NCBI RefSeq assembly: GCF_002165135.1
Contig: NZ_NFZQ01000007.1
Location: forward strand, 124,001 to 188,000
From: Pseudomonas sp. SID14000
GTDB taxonomy: Bacteria > Pseudomonadota > Gammaproteobacteria > Pseudomonadales > Pseudomonadaceae
DNA: 64,000 nt
Direction of reading: 5' to 3'
The notes under the pieces are model-generated. The model did no database searches. It worked only from the letters and a program-made list of their open reading frames with translations, and was not told the origin of the DNA. Shown here in pieces: positions 50,404 to 58,687 of this stretch. The translations under genes were made by a program, and so were the position numbers. Position 1 is the stretch's first letter. Each line of letters begins with the position of its first letter.

Positions 50404-50493
50404 GCTTCTTCGCGGCTGAAGCCCCCACAGGTACTGCACAACCCTCGAAAGCGGTGCGGTCCCTGTGGGAGCGGCTTTAGCCGCGAAGAGGCC
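50404..50493. repeat. REP pair with GCGGCTGAAGC core
   Basis: CTTCTTCGCGGCTGAAGCCC and GGGAGCGGCTTTAGCCGCGA form a variant pair; the left copy lacks the GCT of GCTCCC. Confidence 0.82.
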
Positions 50494-50511
50494 AGTACAG
50501 GCTGTACACAT

Positions 50512-51147
50512 TCAGAAGGGCGCAGGGCACTCGAACTTCAGCCGCTCCCCGGATACCGGGTGGGTAAAGCTCAGCATCGAGGCATGCAGGCACAGCCGCT
50601 CATGGGCCGCCAGTGCCTCGGGGTTGGCATACAGCCGGTCGCCGAGCAGCGGGTGCCCGATCGACAGCATGTGCACGCGCAACTGGTGCGAACGCCCGGT
50701 AATCGGTGTCAGCTCTACCCGGCAGTAATCACCGCAGCGCTCGACGATGCGCCAGAAGGTCAGCGCATGCTTGCCCTGCTCGTGGTCCACCACATGCCGT
50801 GGCTTGGTTGGCGGGTCGTAGCGCAGCGGCAGGTCGATGCTGCCGCTGTCCAGCGCCGGCTGGCCCCAGCACAGCGCAGTGTAGGCCTTCTCGGTTTCGC
50901 GGTCGTGGAACTGGCGCGACAGCTCACGGTGGCTGTCGGCATCCCGGGCCAGCAGGATGATACCGGAGGTTTCCCAGTCCAGGCGGTGCACGATCAGCGC
51001 GTCGGGGTAGCCGTTTTCTTGCAGGCGGGTGATCAGGCAGTCCTTGTTGTCCTCGGCGCGGCCGGGTACCGACAGCAGCAGAGTCGGTTTGTTGATCACC
51101 AGGATGGCGGCGTCTTCGTGCAGGATCTGAATGTTGGACAGCGGCAT
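50512..51147 (-). CDS. RluA-family pseudouridine synthase
   Basis: The 211-residue protein has the catalytic motif HRLDWETSGI (Asp about 56), the preceding ILVINKPTLLLSVPG and the later RVELTPITGRSHQLRVHM. It modifies uridines in rRNA and/or tRNA. It has no S4 domain and is short, like RluA itself. It lies upstream of apeB in the same direction but is separated by a REP pair. Confidence 0.92.
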   Translation of the reverse strand: MPLSNIQILHEDAAILVINKPTLLLSVPGRAEDNKDCLITRLQENGYPDALIVHRLDWETSGIILLARDADSHRELSRQFHDRETEKAYTALCWGQPALDSGSIDLPLRYDPPTKPRHVVDHEQGKHALTFWRIVERCGDYCRVELTPITGRSHQLRVHMLSIGHPLLGDRLYANPEALAAHERLCLHASMLSFTHPVSGERLKFECPAPF

Positions 51148-51180
51148 TGCAGTATCTCTGTGATATCGGGGAAAACCATC

Positions 51181-51285
51181 GGGGCCGCCTTGCGGCCCAT
51201 TCGCGGCACAAGGCCGCTCCTACAAGGAAATGCGTACCCCTGCAGGAGCGGCCTTGTGCCGCGAATGGACTGCAAGGCAGCCCCG
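51181..51285. repeat. Inverted repeat of the GGCACAAGGCCGCTCC class
   Basis: TTCGCGGCACAAGGCCGCTC faces GAGCGGCCTTGTGCCGCGAA. Outer arms GGGGCCGCCTTGCGGCCC and GACTGCAAGGCAGCCCCG flank it. It is closely related to the element at 39957. Confidence 0.85.
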
Positions 51286-51302
51286 ATGGCCAATTGCGCG
51301 GA

Positions 51303-51557
51303 TCAGCGATCCGGCAAGGTGATGTTCAGCTCCAGAATCGAGCAGCTACCCTGGTTTTCCAGCTCGATATGCACATCATCGTTGCCGATGTTTACATACT
51401 TGCGGATCACTTCCAGCAGTTCTTTCTGCAGTGCTGGCAGGTAGTCCGGTTCGCTGCGTTGGCCGCGCTCGTGCGCCACGATGATCTGTAGACGCTCTTT
51501 CGCTACCGACGCGCTGGTCTGTTTCTGTCTGCCACGAAAGAAGTCAAAAAGGTTCAT
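51303..51557 (-). CDS. minE: Cell-division topological specificity factor MinE
   Basis: The 84-residue protein has the membrane-targeting start [10 protein letters not shown]. The MinD-interacting helix [16 protein letters not shown] and a C-terminal topological domain follow ([20 protein letters not shown]). It drives MinD oscillation. It starts 3 bases after the minD stop. Confidence 0.97.
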   Translation of the reverse strand: MNLFDFFRGRQKQTSASVAKERLQIIVAHERGQRSEPDYLPALQKELLEVIRKYVNIGNDDVHIELENQGSCSILELNITLPDR

Positions 51558-51560
51558 GGT

Positions 51561-52373
51561 TTACTTGCCTCCAAACAGGCGCGCGAAGAATCCTTGCTTC
51601 GGCACTTCGATGAACCGCAGGGGCTTTTCTTTACCCAGCAGGCGGTCGACGGTATCGCTATAGGCCTGGCCGGCATCGCTCTGGTCGTCGAGGATGACCG
51701 GGATACCCTGGTTGGAAGCCTTGAGCACGGCCTGGCTCTCGGGGATCACACCCTTGAGCTTGATCGCCAGGATCTCTTCGACGTCGGCAATGCTCAGCAT
51801 TTCGCCCTTTTCCACGCGCTCCGGGTGGTAGCGGGTGATCAGCAGGTGTTCCTTGATCGGCTCTTCGCCGTTCTCGGAGCGGCGCGACTTGCTCGACAGG
51901 ATGCCCAGCATGCGGTCGGAGTCACGTACCGACGATACTTCGGGGTTGGTGACCACGACGGCTTCGTCGGCAAAGTACATGGCCAGGTGTGCGCCTTTCT
52001 CGATACCGGCCGGCGAGTCGCAGATGACGAAGTCGAAGTCTTTCTTCAGCTCCATCAGGACCTTTTCCACGCCTTCCTGGGTCAGCGCGTCCTTGTCACG
52101 GGTCTGGCTGGCAGCCAGCACGTACAGGTTCTCGAGACGCTTGTCCTTGATCAGGGCCTGTTGCAGGTTGGCTTCGCCGTTGACCACGTTGACGAAGTCG
52201 TACACCACGCGGCGTTCGCAGCCCATGATCAGGTCGAGGTTACGCAGGCCCACGTCGAAGTCGACGATGACGGTCTTGTGGCCACGCAGTGCGAGGCCGG
52301 TACCAATGGCGGCGCTGGTGGTGGTCTTGCCCACCCCCCCCTTGCCGGAAGTAACCACGATAATCTTGGCCAA
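51561..52373 (-). CDS. minD: Septum-site-determining ATPase MinD
   Basis: The 270-residue protein has the deviant Walker A KGGVGKTT (11-18), switch regions DFDVGLRNLD and CDSPAGIE, and the amphipathic C-terminal tail GFFARLFGGK for membrane binding. It recruits MinC and is released by MinE. It lies in the minCDE operon. Confidence 0.98.
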   Translation of the reverse strand: MAKIIVVTSGKGGVGKTTTSAAIGTGLALRGHKTVIVDFDVGLRNLDLIMGCERRVVYDFVNVVNGEANLQQALIKDKRLENLYVLAASQTRDKDALTQEGVEKVLMELKKDFDFVICDSPAGIEKGAHLAMYFADEAVVVTNPEVSSVRDSDRMLGILSSKSRRSENGEEPIKEHLLITRYHPERVEKGEMLSIADVEEILAIKLKGVIPESQAVLKASNQGIPVILDDQSDAGQAYSDTVDRLLGKEKPLRFIEVPKQGFFARLFGGK

Positions 52374-52472
52374 GGTGTTTCACCCCTAAAATAATCGGGA
52401 CACAAGTCCCTGCAAAAATACAAATAAATGGCAACGGTAAAAAGTTGCACTAAAAATGCTGGCAAGTATCCG

Positions 52473-53231
52473 TTAAAGCCGGGTGATGTTCAACACGTCG
52501 CCAGACAGGCTGACTTGCACGCCAGTGCCCCACAGCGGGTCGCGGCGCAGGTCTTCGCAGACCTTGTACTGGCCGGCGATGGAGACCATTTCGGCGGTCA
52601 TCTGCTGGCAGAAGATTCGTGCCTTGGTATTGCCTTTGATGCCGGCCAGGGCGCGGCCGCGCATGGCGCCGTACACATGGATGTTGCCGTCGGCCAGAAG
52701 TTCCGCCCCCGGGCTGACCGAACCGGTTACCACCAGGTCGCCGCCCTGGGCATAGATCTGCTGGCCGCCACGTACTGGCGAAGTGATGATGCGGGTCGGG
52801 CGCACCTCGGGTTCGAGGATTGGCGGCGGGACGGGGGCCGGCTCGGGCTTCTTCACCTCGGGTTCAGGCTCCAGCGGCCGTTCGCGAGCGCCGGATGGCG
52901 GCAGCACCGGCAGGTCGATGGCGATGGCGGCGGCGATGTCCTCGATGCGGCTGGCGCGGATGGCCAGGGTGCGCAGGCCGTGGTGGCGGCAGATCCTCAT
53001 CAAACCGGGCAGGTCGATTGCCCCCTCGTTGGCCGGCAGCTTGTCCAGCGCCAGCACCAGCGGCGTGTTGCTGAAGAAGTTCGGTGCCTGGGCGACTTTG
53101 GCCGCCAGTTGGCGGTCGAGGGCTTCAAGGTCATTGCGCGCCAGTTCCAGCACTGTAATGGCGAGCATGCTGCCCTTGAGCTGGAACACGGAGGCGGTAT
53201 CGGGTGTGTGGTTTGGGCTCATGGTCTGCAT
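52473..53231 (-). CDS. minC: Septum-site-determining protein MinC
   Basis: The 252-residue protein has an N-terminal FtsZ-inhibiting domain (about 10-115) and a Pro/Glu-rich linker. The C-terminal beta-helix contains [40 protein letters not shown] and SIAGQY. The start is either ATG 53231 or ATG 53222 (three residues shorter); neither has a strong ribosome site. A gap of 99 bases separates it from minD. Confidence 0.95.
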   Translation of the reverse strand: MQTMSPNHTPDTASVFQLKGSMLAITVLELARNDLEALDRQLAAKVAQAPNFFSNTPLVLALDKLPANEGAIDLPGLMRICRHHGLRTLAIRASRIEDIAAAIAIDLPVLPPSGARERPLEPEPEVKKPEPAPVPPPILEPEVRPTRIITSPVRGGQQIYAQGGDLVVTGSVSPGAELLADGNIHVYGAMRGRALAGIKGNTKARIFCQQMTAEMVSIAGQYKVCEDLRRDPLWGTGVQVSLSGDVLNITRL

Positions 53232-53342
53232 AGACGGCTTGTTGCGAAAAAAGTGCCCTGACTTATAACGATAAGACCGGTTGCCCGCAACATGCGTTGA
53301 TCCGTTGTAGAATGCGCGGCCTTTGTCTTTCCGGAAGCTTCA

Positions 53343-54278
53343 ATGGAACGCCCGCGTTTTCGTCCCTATTTCCTTCACCCACGTTTCTGGGCCCTGTGGT
53401 TGGGCCTGGGCCTGCTGTGGCTGGTGGTCCAGTTGCCGTACCGGGTCCTGTTGAAAGTCGGTGCCGCGTTGGGTGCGGTGATGTACCGCTTTGCCGGTGA
53501 ACGGCGCCGCATTGCCGCGCGCAACCTGGAGCTGTGCTTCCCGGAGCTGTCGGTCGACGAACGGCAGCACCTGCTCAAGGCCAACTTCGCCTCCACCGGT
53601 ATTGCCTTCTTCGAAATGGCCATGAGCTGGTGGTGGCCCAAGGCCCGGCTGGCGCGCCTGGCCCATGTCGAGGGGCTGGAGCACCTGCAGGCCGCCCAGC
53701 AGGCGGGGCAGGGTGCCATCCTGATGGCGGTGCACTTCACTACCCTGGAAATCGGTGCTGCGCTGCTGGGCCAGCAGCACACCATCGACGGCATGTACCG
53801 CGAGCACGGCAACCCGCTGTTCGACTTCATCCAGCGCAGCGGCCGCGAGCGGCATAACCTCGACTCGCTGGCGGTGGAGCGCGAGGACGTGCGCGGTATG
53901 CTCAAGCTGCTGCGCTCAGGCCGGGCGATCTGGTACGCACCGGACCAGGACTACGGCGCCAAGCAGAGCCTGTTCGTGCCGCTGTTCGGCATCCCGGCGG
54001 CGACAGTGACGGCCACCACCAAGTTTGCCCGGTTGGGCAAGGCGCAGGTGATTCCGTTCACCCAGAAGCGCCTGGAAGATGGCAGCGGCTATCGTCTGGT
54101 GATCCACCCGCCGTTGGCGGATTTCCCCGGGGAGAGCGAAGAGGCGGACTGCCTGCGCATCAACCAGTGGGTCGAAAGCGTGTTGCGCGAATGCCCCGAG
54201 CAGTACCTGTGGGCGCATCGCCGGTTCAAGTCGCGGCCCGAAGGGGCGCCGCGGCTGTATGACAAGAAGAAGCGTTGA
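53343..54278 (+). CDS. Lipid A late acyltransferase (HtrB/LpxL family)
   Basis: The 311-residue protein has an N-terminal membrane anchor (about 15-37). The catalytic H-x4-E is HFTTLE (His131, Glu136), with later APDQDYGAKQSLFVPLFG and CPEQYLWAHRRFKSRPEG. It adds a secondary acyl chain to lipid A. It is divergent from minC across about 110 bases. Confidence 0.94.
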   Translation: MERPRFRPYFLHPRFWALWLGLGLLWLVVQLPYRVLLKVGAALGAVMYRFAGERRRIAARNLELCFPELSVDERQHLLKANFASTGIAFFEMAMSWWWPKARLARLAHVEGLEHLQAAQQAGQGAILMAVHFTTLEIGAALLGQQHTIDGMYREHGNPLFDFIQRSGRERHNLDSLAVEREDVRGMLKLLRSGRAIWYAPDQDYGAKQSLFVPLFGIPAATVTATTKFARLGKAQVIPFTQKRLEDGSGYRLVIHPPLADFPGESEEADCLRINQWVESVLRECPEQYLWAHRRFKSRPEGAPRLYDKKKR

Positions 54279-54290
54279 ATCTTGTTTTGC

Positions 54291-54396
54291 CTGTGCCGGC
54301 CTATTCGCGGGTGAACCCGCTCCCACAGGTTCTCCACAGGCCCTGAAGGCTGTGCAATACCTGTGGGAGCGGGTTTACCCGCGAATAGGCCGGCAC
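54291..54396. repeat. REP pair, inverted (TATTCGCGGG variant)
   Basis: CCGGCCTATTCGCGGGTGAA and GGGTTTACCCGCGAATAGGC show compensating changes (CTA/TAG) on both sides. The inverted pairing itself therefore appears to be kept. Confidence 0.9.
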
Positions 54397-54427
54397 TGAG
54401 AGCACATCAACCCCAGGAAGGACTCCT

Positions 54428-55576
54428 ATGGCGCCACCCCCGGTAACCGGTCTCATCCTTTCTGGCGGCGGCGCCCGCGCTGCCTACCAGGTCGGCGTGC
54501 TGGCCGGCATTGCCGAGCTGCTGCCCGCTGGCGCGCACAACCCGTTCCCCGTCATCGTCGGCACCTCTGCCGGTGCCATCAACGCCGTCACCCTGGCCAG
54601 CGGCGCTACCCATTTCAGCGAAGCCGTACAACGGCTCACCGCCTTCTGGCAGAACTTCCGCAGCCACCTGGTCATCCGCAGCGACTGGCCCGGCGTGGTC
54701 CGCCAGGCCAGCCGCTTCGTTGCCCACAACCTGCTGGGCGTGGGTGGCCCGGCGCCAGTGGCGCTACTGGACAGCAGCCCATTGCGTGGCTTGCTGCAGG
54801 CGCACCTGAACCTGGACGGCATTGCCCACTCCCTGGCCGCCGGGCAACTGCGCGCCGTCGCGGTGACCGCTTTTGGCTACGAATCCGGCCAGGCGGTGAC
54901 CTTCTACCAGGGCCGCGGTACCATCGAAGCCTGGTTGCGCCACCGTCGCATCGGCATGCCCACGTCGTTGACCATCGACCACCTTCTGGCCAGTGCGGCC
55001 ATCCCGCTGCTGTTCGCCCCGGTGCGGCTGGGCGACGAGTATTTTGGCGATGGCGCGGTACGCCAGTCGGCGCCGATTAGCCCGGCCTTGCACCTGGGCG
55101 CCAGCCGGGTACTGGTAGTCGGGGTCAGCGGCAACCCGCAGCGGCCGGCGCCACCGTTGCCAACCCAGCGCGTGTTCAGCGGGCAGCAGCCGAGCCTGGC
55201 GCAGATCGGCGGGCACATGCTCAACAGCACGTTCATTGACAGCCTGGAAGACGACATCGAGCTGCTACAGCGCCTCAACCACCTGAGCCACCTGTTGCCG
55301 GAGCACCTGGACGCCCGGCGCCTGGGCCTGGCGCCAATCGACGTGTTGGTGGTAGCGCCCAGCCAGCCCCTGGACGAGATTGCCGCGCGGCACCGGCGTG
55401 AGTTGCCGGCGGCGTTGCGCGTGTTCCTGCGCGGGCCGGGGGCGACCCGTACCAGCGGGGCGGGGGTGTTGAGCTATTTGCTGTTCGAGGCCAGTTACTG
55501 CAGCGAGCTGATAGAGCTGGGGCGAAAGGATGCCTTGGCCAAGAAGCGGGAGCTTTGCCAGTTCCTGGGGATTTGA
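54428..55576 (+). CDS. Patatin-like phospholipase
   Basis: The 382-residue protein has the oxyanion motif SGGGARAAYQVG, the nucleophile GTSAG (Ser47) and the dyad Asp in FGDGAV (Asp208). There is no signal peptide. Bacterial members hydrolyse phospholipids in the cytoplasm or at the inner membrane. AAGGACT precedes ATG 54428. It is convergent with the MlaA-like gene. Confidence 0.9.
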   Translation: MAPPPVTGLILSGGGARAAYQVGVLAGIAELLPAGAHNPFPVIVGTSAGAINAVTLASGATHFSEAVQRLTAFWQNFRSHLVIRSDWPGVVRQASRFVAHNLLGVGGPAPVALLDSSPLRGLLQAHLNLDGIAHSLAAGQLRAVAVTAFGYESGQAVTFYQGRGTIEAWLRHRRIGMPTSLTIDHLLASAAIPLLFAPVRLGDEYFGDGAVRQSAPISPALHLGASRVLVVGVSGNPQRPAPPLPTQRVFSGQQPSLAQIGGHMLNSTFIDSLEDDIELLQRLNHLSHLLPEHLDARRLGLAPIDVLVVAPSQPLDEIAARHRRELPAALRVFLRGPGATRTSGAGVLSYLLFEASYCSELIELGRKDALAKKRELCQFLGI

Positions 55577-55583
55577 AGTTGCC

Positions 55584-55667
55584 TGTGCCGGCCTCTTCGC
55601 AGCACAAGGCTGCTCCTGCAGGGGAGCGCGTCGCCTTGTAGGAGCAGCCTTGTGCTGCGAAGAGGTC
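55584..55667. repeat. Inverted repeat of the GCAGCACAAGGCTGCTCC class
   Basis: CCTCTTCGCAGCACAAGGCT faces AGCCTTGTGCTGCGAAGAGG. It is the same variant as at 48940 and lies between two convergent genes. Confidence 0.87.
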
Positions 55668-55675
55668 TGGCCTGC

Positions 55676-56500
55676 CTACTCGGCTATCTGCAACTTGCGC
55701 GCCTGGGTATACACATACCGCACCTTCTCGTACTCGAACGGCGAGTTGAGCTGGCCATAGCGGAATTTGGTGCTGTAGCGCTTGTCCACCACACGCAACA
55801 CGGAAATTTCCGGGTGGTCGCTGCTGGCTTCGGCCACGTTCAGGTAGTTGATCGCCTGTTCGCCCGCATAGTCCACCACCAGCCCGGCGGTGTCGCGCAG
55901 GTTCGACGGCCCCAACACCGGCAGCATCAGGTAGGGCCCGTCCGGTACGCCGTAGAAGCCCAAGGTCTGGCCGAAGTCTTCACTTTGCCGTGGCAGGCCC
56001 ATCTTGGTCGCCGGGTCCCACAGCCCACCCACGCCGATAATGGTGTTGAACATCAACCGTGCGGTGATCTCCGCCGAGCGCTTGGCTTTCAACTGCAATA
56101 CGCTGTTGAACAGGTTCGGCACGTCGCCCAGGTTGTTGAAGAAGTTGGTCACCCCGGTGCGCACGAAGCGCGGGGTGACGTACTGGTAGCCGCTTACCAT
56201 CGGCAGCAACACCCATTGGTCCAGGCGGTAGTTGAAGTGATAGACGCGCCGGTTGATCGATTCCAGCGGGTCGTACACGTTCAGCGCTTGCAGGGTAGAG
56301 CGCTCGAACTCGCGCTGGTCCAGCCCGGGGTTGAATTTCAGCTCGCGCAGCGGGTCGACGAAACCATCGGCCTCGGGCGCCAGTGGTGCTTCGGTAACTT
56401 GCGGGTCGGCTTCGACCACGCTGGCCCGGGGGGCGGTTTCGGCGGCCAGGGCATGGCCGGCGGCGAACAGGGCAGTGGCGAAGAGGAGTTTGTTAACCAC
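55676..56500 (-). CDS. MlaA/VacJ-family protein without lipobox
   Basis: The 274-residue protein has the MlaA core (about 75-240: YDPLESINRRVYHFNYRLDQ, FNNLGDVPNLFNSVLQ, FGQTLGFYGVPDGPYLMLPV). MlaA removes misplaced phospholipids from the outer leaflet of the outer membrane. The signal peptide (VVNKLLFATALFAAGHALA) has no lipobox Cys, unlike E. coli MlaA, so this paralogue is probably soluble or held by partners. The start is GTG 56500 with GGAG upstream, inside the end of the hydrolase gene. Confidence 0.9.
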   Translation of the reverse strand: MVNKLLFATALFAAGHALAAETAPRASVVEADPQVTEAPLAPEADGFVDPLRELKFNPGLDQREFERSTLQALNVYDPLESINRRVYHFNYRLDQWVLLPMVSGYQYVTPRFVRTGVTNFFNNLGDVPNLFNSVLQLKAKRSAEITARLMFNTIIGVGGLWDPATKMGLPRQSEDFGQTLGFYGVPDGPYLMLPVLGPSNLRDTAGLVVDYAGEQAINYLNVAEASSDHPEISVLRVVDKRYSTKFRYGQLNSPFEYEKVRYVYTQARKLQIAE

Positions 56501-57791
56501 GGAAGAACTCCAGCATGGCGTCACTGTTGACGCGGTAATTGAGGTTGCCGCAATGGCCGCCGTGAGGGTAAAGGGTCAGGCGCTCACCGAATACCTTGCG
56601 CAGGAAGCCGATATCACCGGGGCCGAGGATGACGTCGTCGGCGTTGTGCATCACGGCGATCTTGTCGCTGCTGCTCAGGTAGTCTTCCAGCGCATACAGG
56701 CTGACCTGGTTGATCAGTTGCAGGATGCTGTTGCCATCGGTGCGGGCGCGCCACATGGGGATGACCTGCTCAGTCATGTAGCAGTCGAAGTCGCACTGCA
56801 GGGCACGCTTGAAGAACGGCGTGAGGCTGCTGCCCTCGGTGATCGGGAACTTTGGCGGAATGATCAGGCCGCGACGGTTGATCAGGTCAGAGGTGAAGGC
56901 AATGTCGGCCGCCGAGAAGCGGAACGAGGTGCCAATCAGCATGGCCATCTGCTCGTTGGAAAGGTGCTGGCGTGACTGCTGGAAGTCATACAGCAAGGCT
57001 TCATTGAGGTCGATGTAGCCCTTTTCCTGGAAGTAGCGGGTCAGCTTGGCCAGCATCAGCTCGTAGAAAGTGGTGCTGCGATCGATGCCCTTGACCTGGG
57101 TCTGCACCAGCTTGTCGAGGTTGTTGATTGAGGTGTACAGGTTGACCGGCGGGTTCAGCAGCAGCACGCGCTTGAAGTTGAAGCTGCGGCGGGTTTCGTC
57201 CAGGTGGCTGACGAAGGCAGCGTCGAGTGCGCCCAGGCTGTAGCCGGTGAGGTAGAACTCGCTGATTGGCAGGCGTGGGTGCTGGGCGCGCACGGCCTGC
57301 ATCACCCGGTACATGTCTTCGGCATCATCCTGGCTGACGCCAGGGGTGGCGAAGCGCGAGGCGGCGCTCATGAAGTCGTAGCTGGTGGGCGAGGACAATT
57401 GCACCACGTGGAAGCCGGCCTGGTAGAACAGCTTTTTCAGGTATTCGTTGATGCTGCTGGTGTAGGGCGCCCCGGTGCCAGCGATGATGAAGATCAGCGG
57501 CGCCTCGCGGTCTTGGCGGGCCAGGCGGTACTTGAGCTTTTTCACTGCCCAGAAGTTGTCGGGCAGGGTGAACTCACGGTCCGGGCGCAGGTTGAGGCTG
57601 TAGTCGGACTGGCTGATTTCGTCGTCGTCGGGCAGGGTGGGGCGCTGGTCCGGCGGTGTGGTGGCGATGGTTGCCTCGAACGGGTTGGTCAAGGGGTAGC
57701 CATAGCTCGCGGCGTCGATATCCCGCGCCGAAGCGGCCACAGCCATGAGTAGGCCGCCGAGCAAGGCAGCGAGGCGCAAAGATCGAAGCAT
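56493..57791 (-). CDS. Exported alpha/beta hydrolase, coupled to mlaA-like gene
   Basis: The 432-residue protein has a signal peptide (1-22, ending ASARD). The alpha/beta-hydrolase nucleophile motif is GYSLG. A late Asp (HNADDVILG) and His (PHGGHCGN) complete the triad. A Cys pair in QCDFDCYM may form a disulfide. It overlaps the MlaA-like gene by 8 bases, which suggests a joint role in envelope lipid handling. ATG 57791 is the start; the longer frame has no signal peptide. Confidence 0.82.
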   Translation of the reverse strand: MLRSLRLAALLGGLLMAVAASARDIDAASYGYPLTNPFEATIATTPPDQRPTLPDDDEISQSDYSLNLRPDREFTLPDNFWAVKKLKYRLARQDREAPLIFIIAGTGAPYTSSINEYLKKLFYQAGFHVVQLSSPTSYDFMSAASRFATPGVSQDDAEDMYRVMQAVRAQHPRLPISEFYLTGYSLGALDAAFVSHLDETRRSFNFKRVLLLNPPVNLYTSINNLDKLVQTQVKGIDRSTTFYELMLAKLTRYFQEKGYIDLNEALLYDFQQSRQHLSNEQMAMLIGTSFRFSAADIAFTSDLINRRGLIIPPKFPITEGSSLTPFFKRALQCDFDCYMTEQVIPMWRARTDGNSILQLINQVSLYALEDYLSSSDKIAVMHNADDVILGPGDIGFLRKVFGERLTLYPHGGHCGNLNYRVNSDAMLEFFRG

Positions 57792-57981
57792 GTAATCCCC
57801 CAAGAGAACGCAAGGTCGAGCAGTGTGCAGGCTAGGACCACAGCGGGCCGGGCAAAGTTGCCAGGTGCGGTGGTGTTTGGTGTGCCTGTTATCCGCAACA
57901 TAGCTGCAGAGATGTGATTTTGCCTTACAACAGGGCATCAGCGATCATGGATGCTTTCAATTACCGCTATTGGAGAACTGG

Positions 57982-58350
57982 ATGTCTCGTTCGCTGCCGG
58001 CTGCGCTGCTTTTGCTGTTTCTGGGGCTGTGGCTTGCTGCCAGTTATGGCGTGCGCTACGGGCTGATGGAGGACGGGCAGTGGGTAGGGCTGTGCACGGC
58101 GCCGGCAGCCTACTGGCAATGTGAAGTACGGTCGTTGCTGGGGCTGGGCATTCATCATCAGGTGTTGGCCTGGAGCGGGCTGGCGCTGGCGCTGCTGGCG
58201 CAGGTCGTTGCCGGCCGTGGCGGTTGGTGGCTGGCGGTGTTGGCGTTGGTGTTCGCAGTGCCGGCGCTGGTGCTGTATACCGCCAGCATTGCCGTGTTCG
58301 CGCTGGTGCTGGCGGGGTTGCGGCTGGTCAGGCAAGCGCGGCGTGGCTGA
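57982..58350 (+). CDS. Small integral membrane protein (122 aa)
   Basis: Four hydrophobic segments are visible (LPAALLLLFLGLWLAASYG, HHQVLAWSGLALALLAQVV, WWLAVLALVFAVPALVLY and a last one to the end). A periplasmic loop carries two Cys (GLCTAPAAYWQC). The function is unknown. TGGAGA precedes ATG 57982. It is divergent from the hydrolase gene. Confidence 0.75.
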   Translation: MSRSLPAALLLLFLGLWLAASYGVRYGLMEDGQWVGLCTAPAAYWQCEVRSLLGLGIHHQVLAWSGLALALLAQVVAGRGGWWLAVLALVFAVPALVLYTASIAVFALVLAGLRLVRQARRG

Positions 58351-58360
58351 CAGGGGATGC

Positions 58361-58658
58361 CTTGGTTGTTGTGCTGGGGCGGAAATCGAGCGCCGCCCGC
58401 GCGGCGCTTCGCGGGACAAGCCCGCTCCCACATTTGTTGCAACGTGCCGAACCTGTCAGGCCATGGTTGCCAGCCTTGGTGGGTTGACTGGATTTCTGAG
58501 TTGGCATTGCTGCCGCATCACCTGTCTCAAGCCCTGCACCCAGGCTGGCAACGCCTCTCCCACAGGCATGGCCACGTTGCAACAAATGTGGGAGCGGGCT
58601 TGTCCCGCGAAGCGCCGCGCGGGCGGCGCTCGATTTCCGCCCCAGCACAACACCCAAG
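58361..58658. repeat. Large 86-bp inverted repeat with REP cores
   Basis: The arms at 58361-58446 and 58573-58658 are nearly perfect complements. They include the REP-like CTTCGCGGGACAAGCCCGCT and flanking GC-rich sequence (GAGCGCCGCCCGCGCGGCGC). Inside the 126-base spacer a second, shorter inverted repeat occurs (GTTGCCAGCCT and AGGCTGGCAAC). No gene is present. Confidence 0.88.
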
Positions 58659-58687
58659 TCATGCCCCTGCCGGCCCCACCCTAATGC

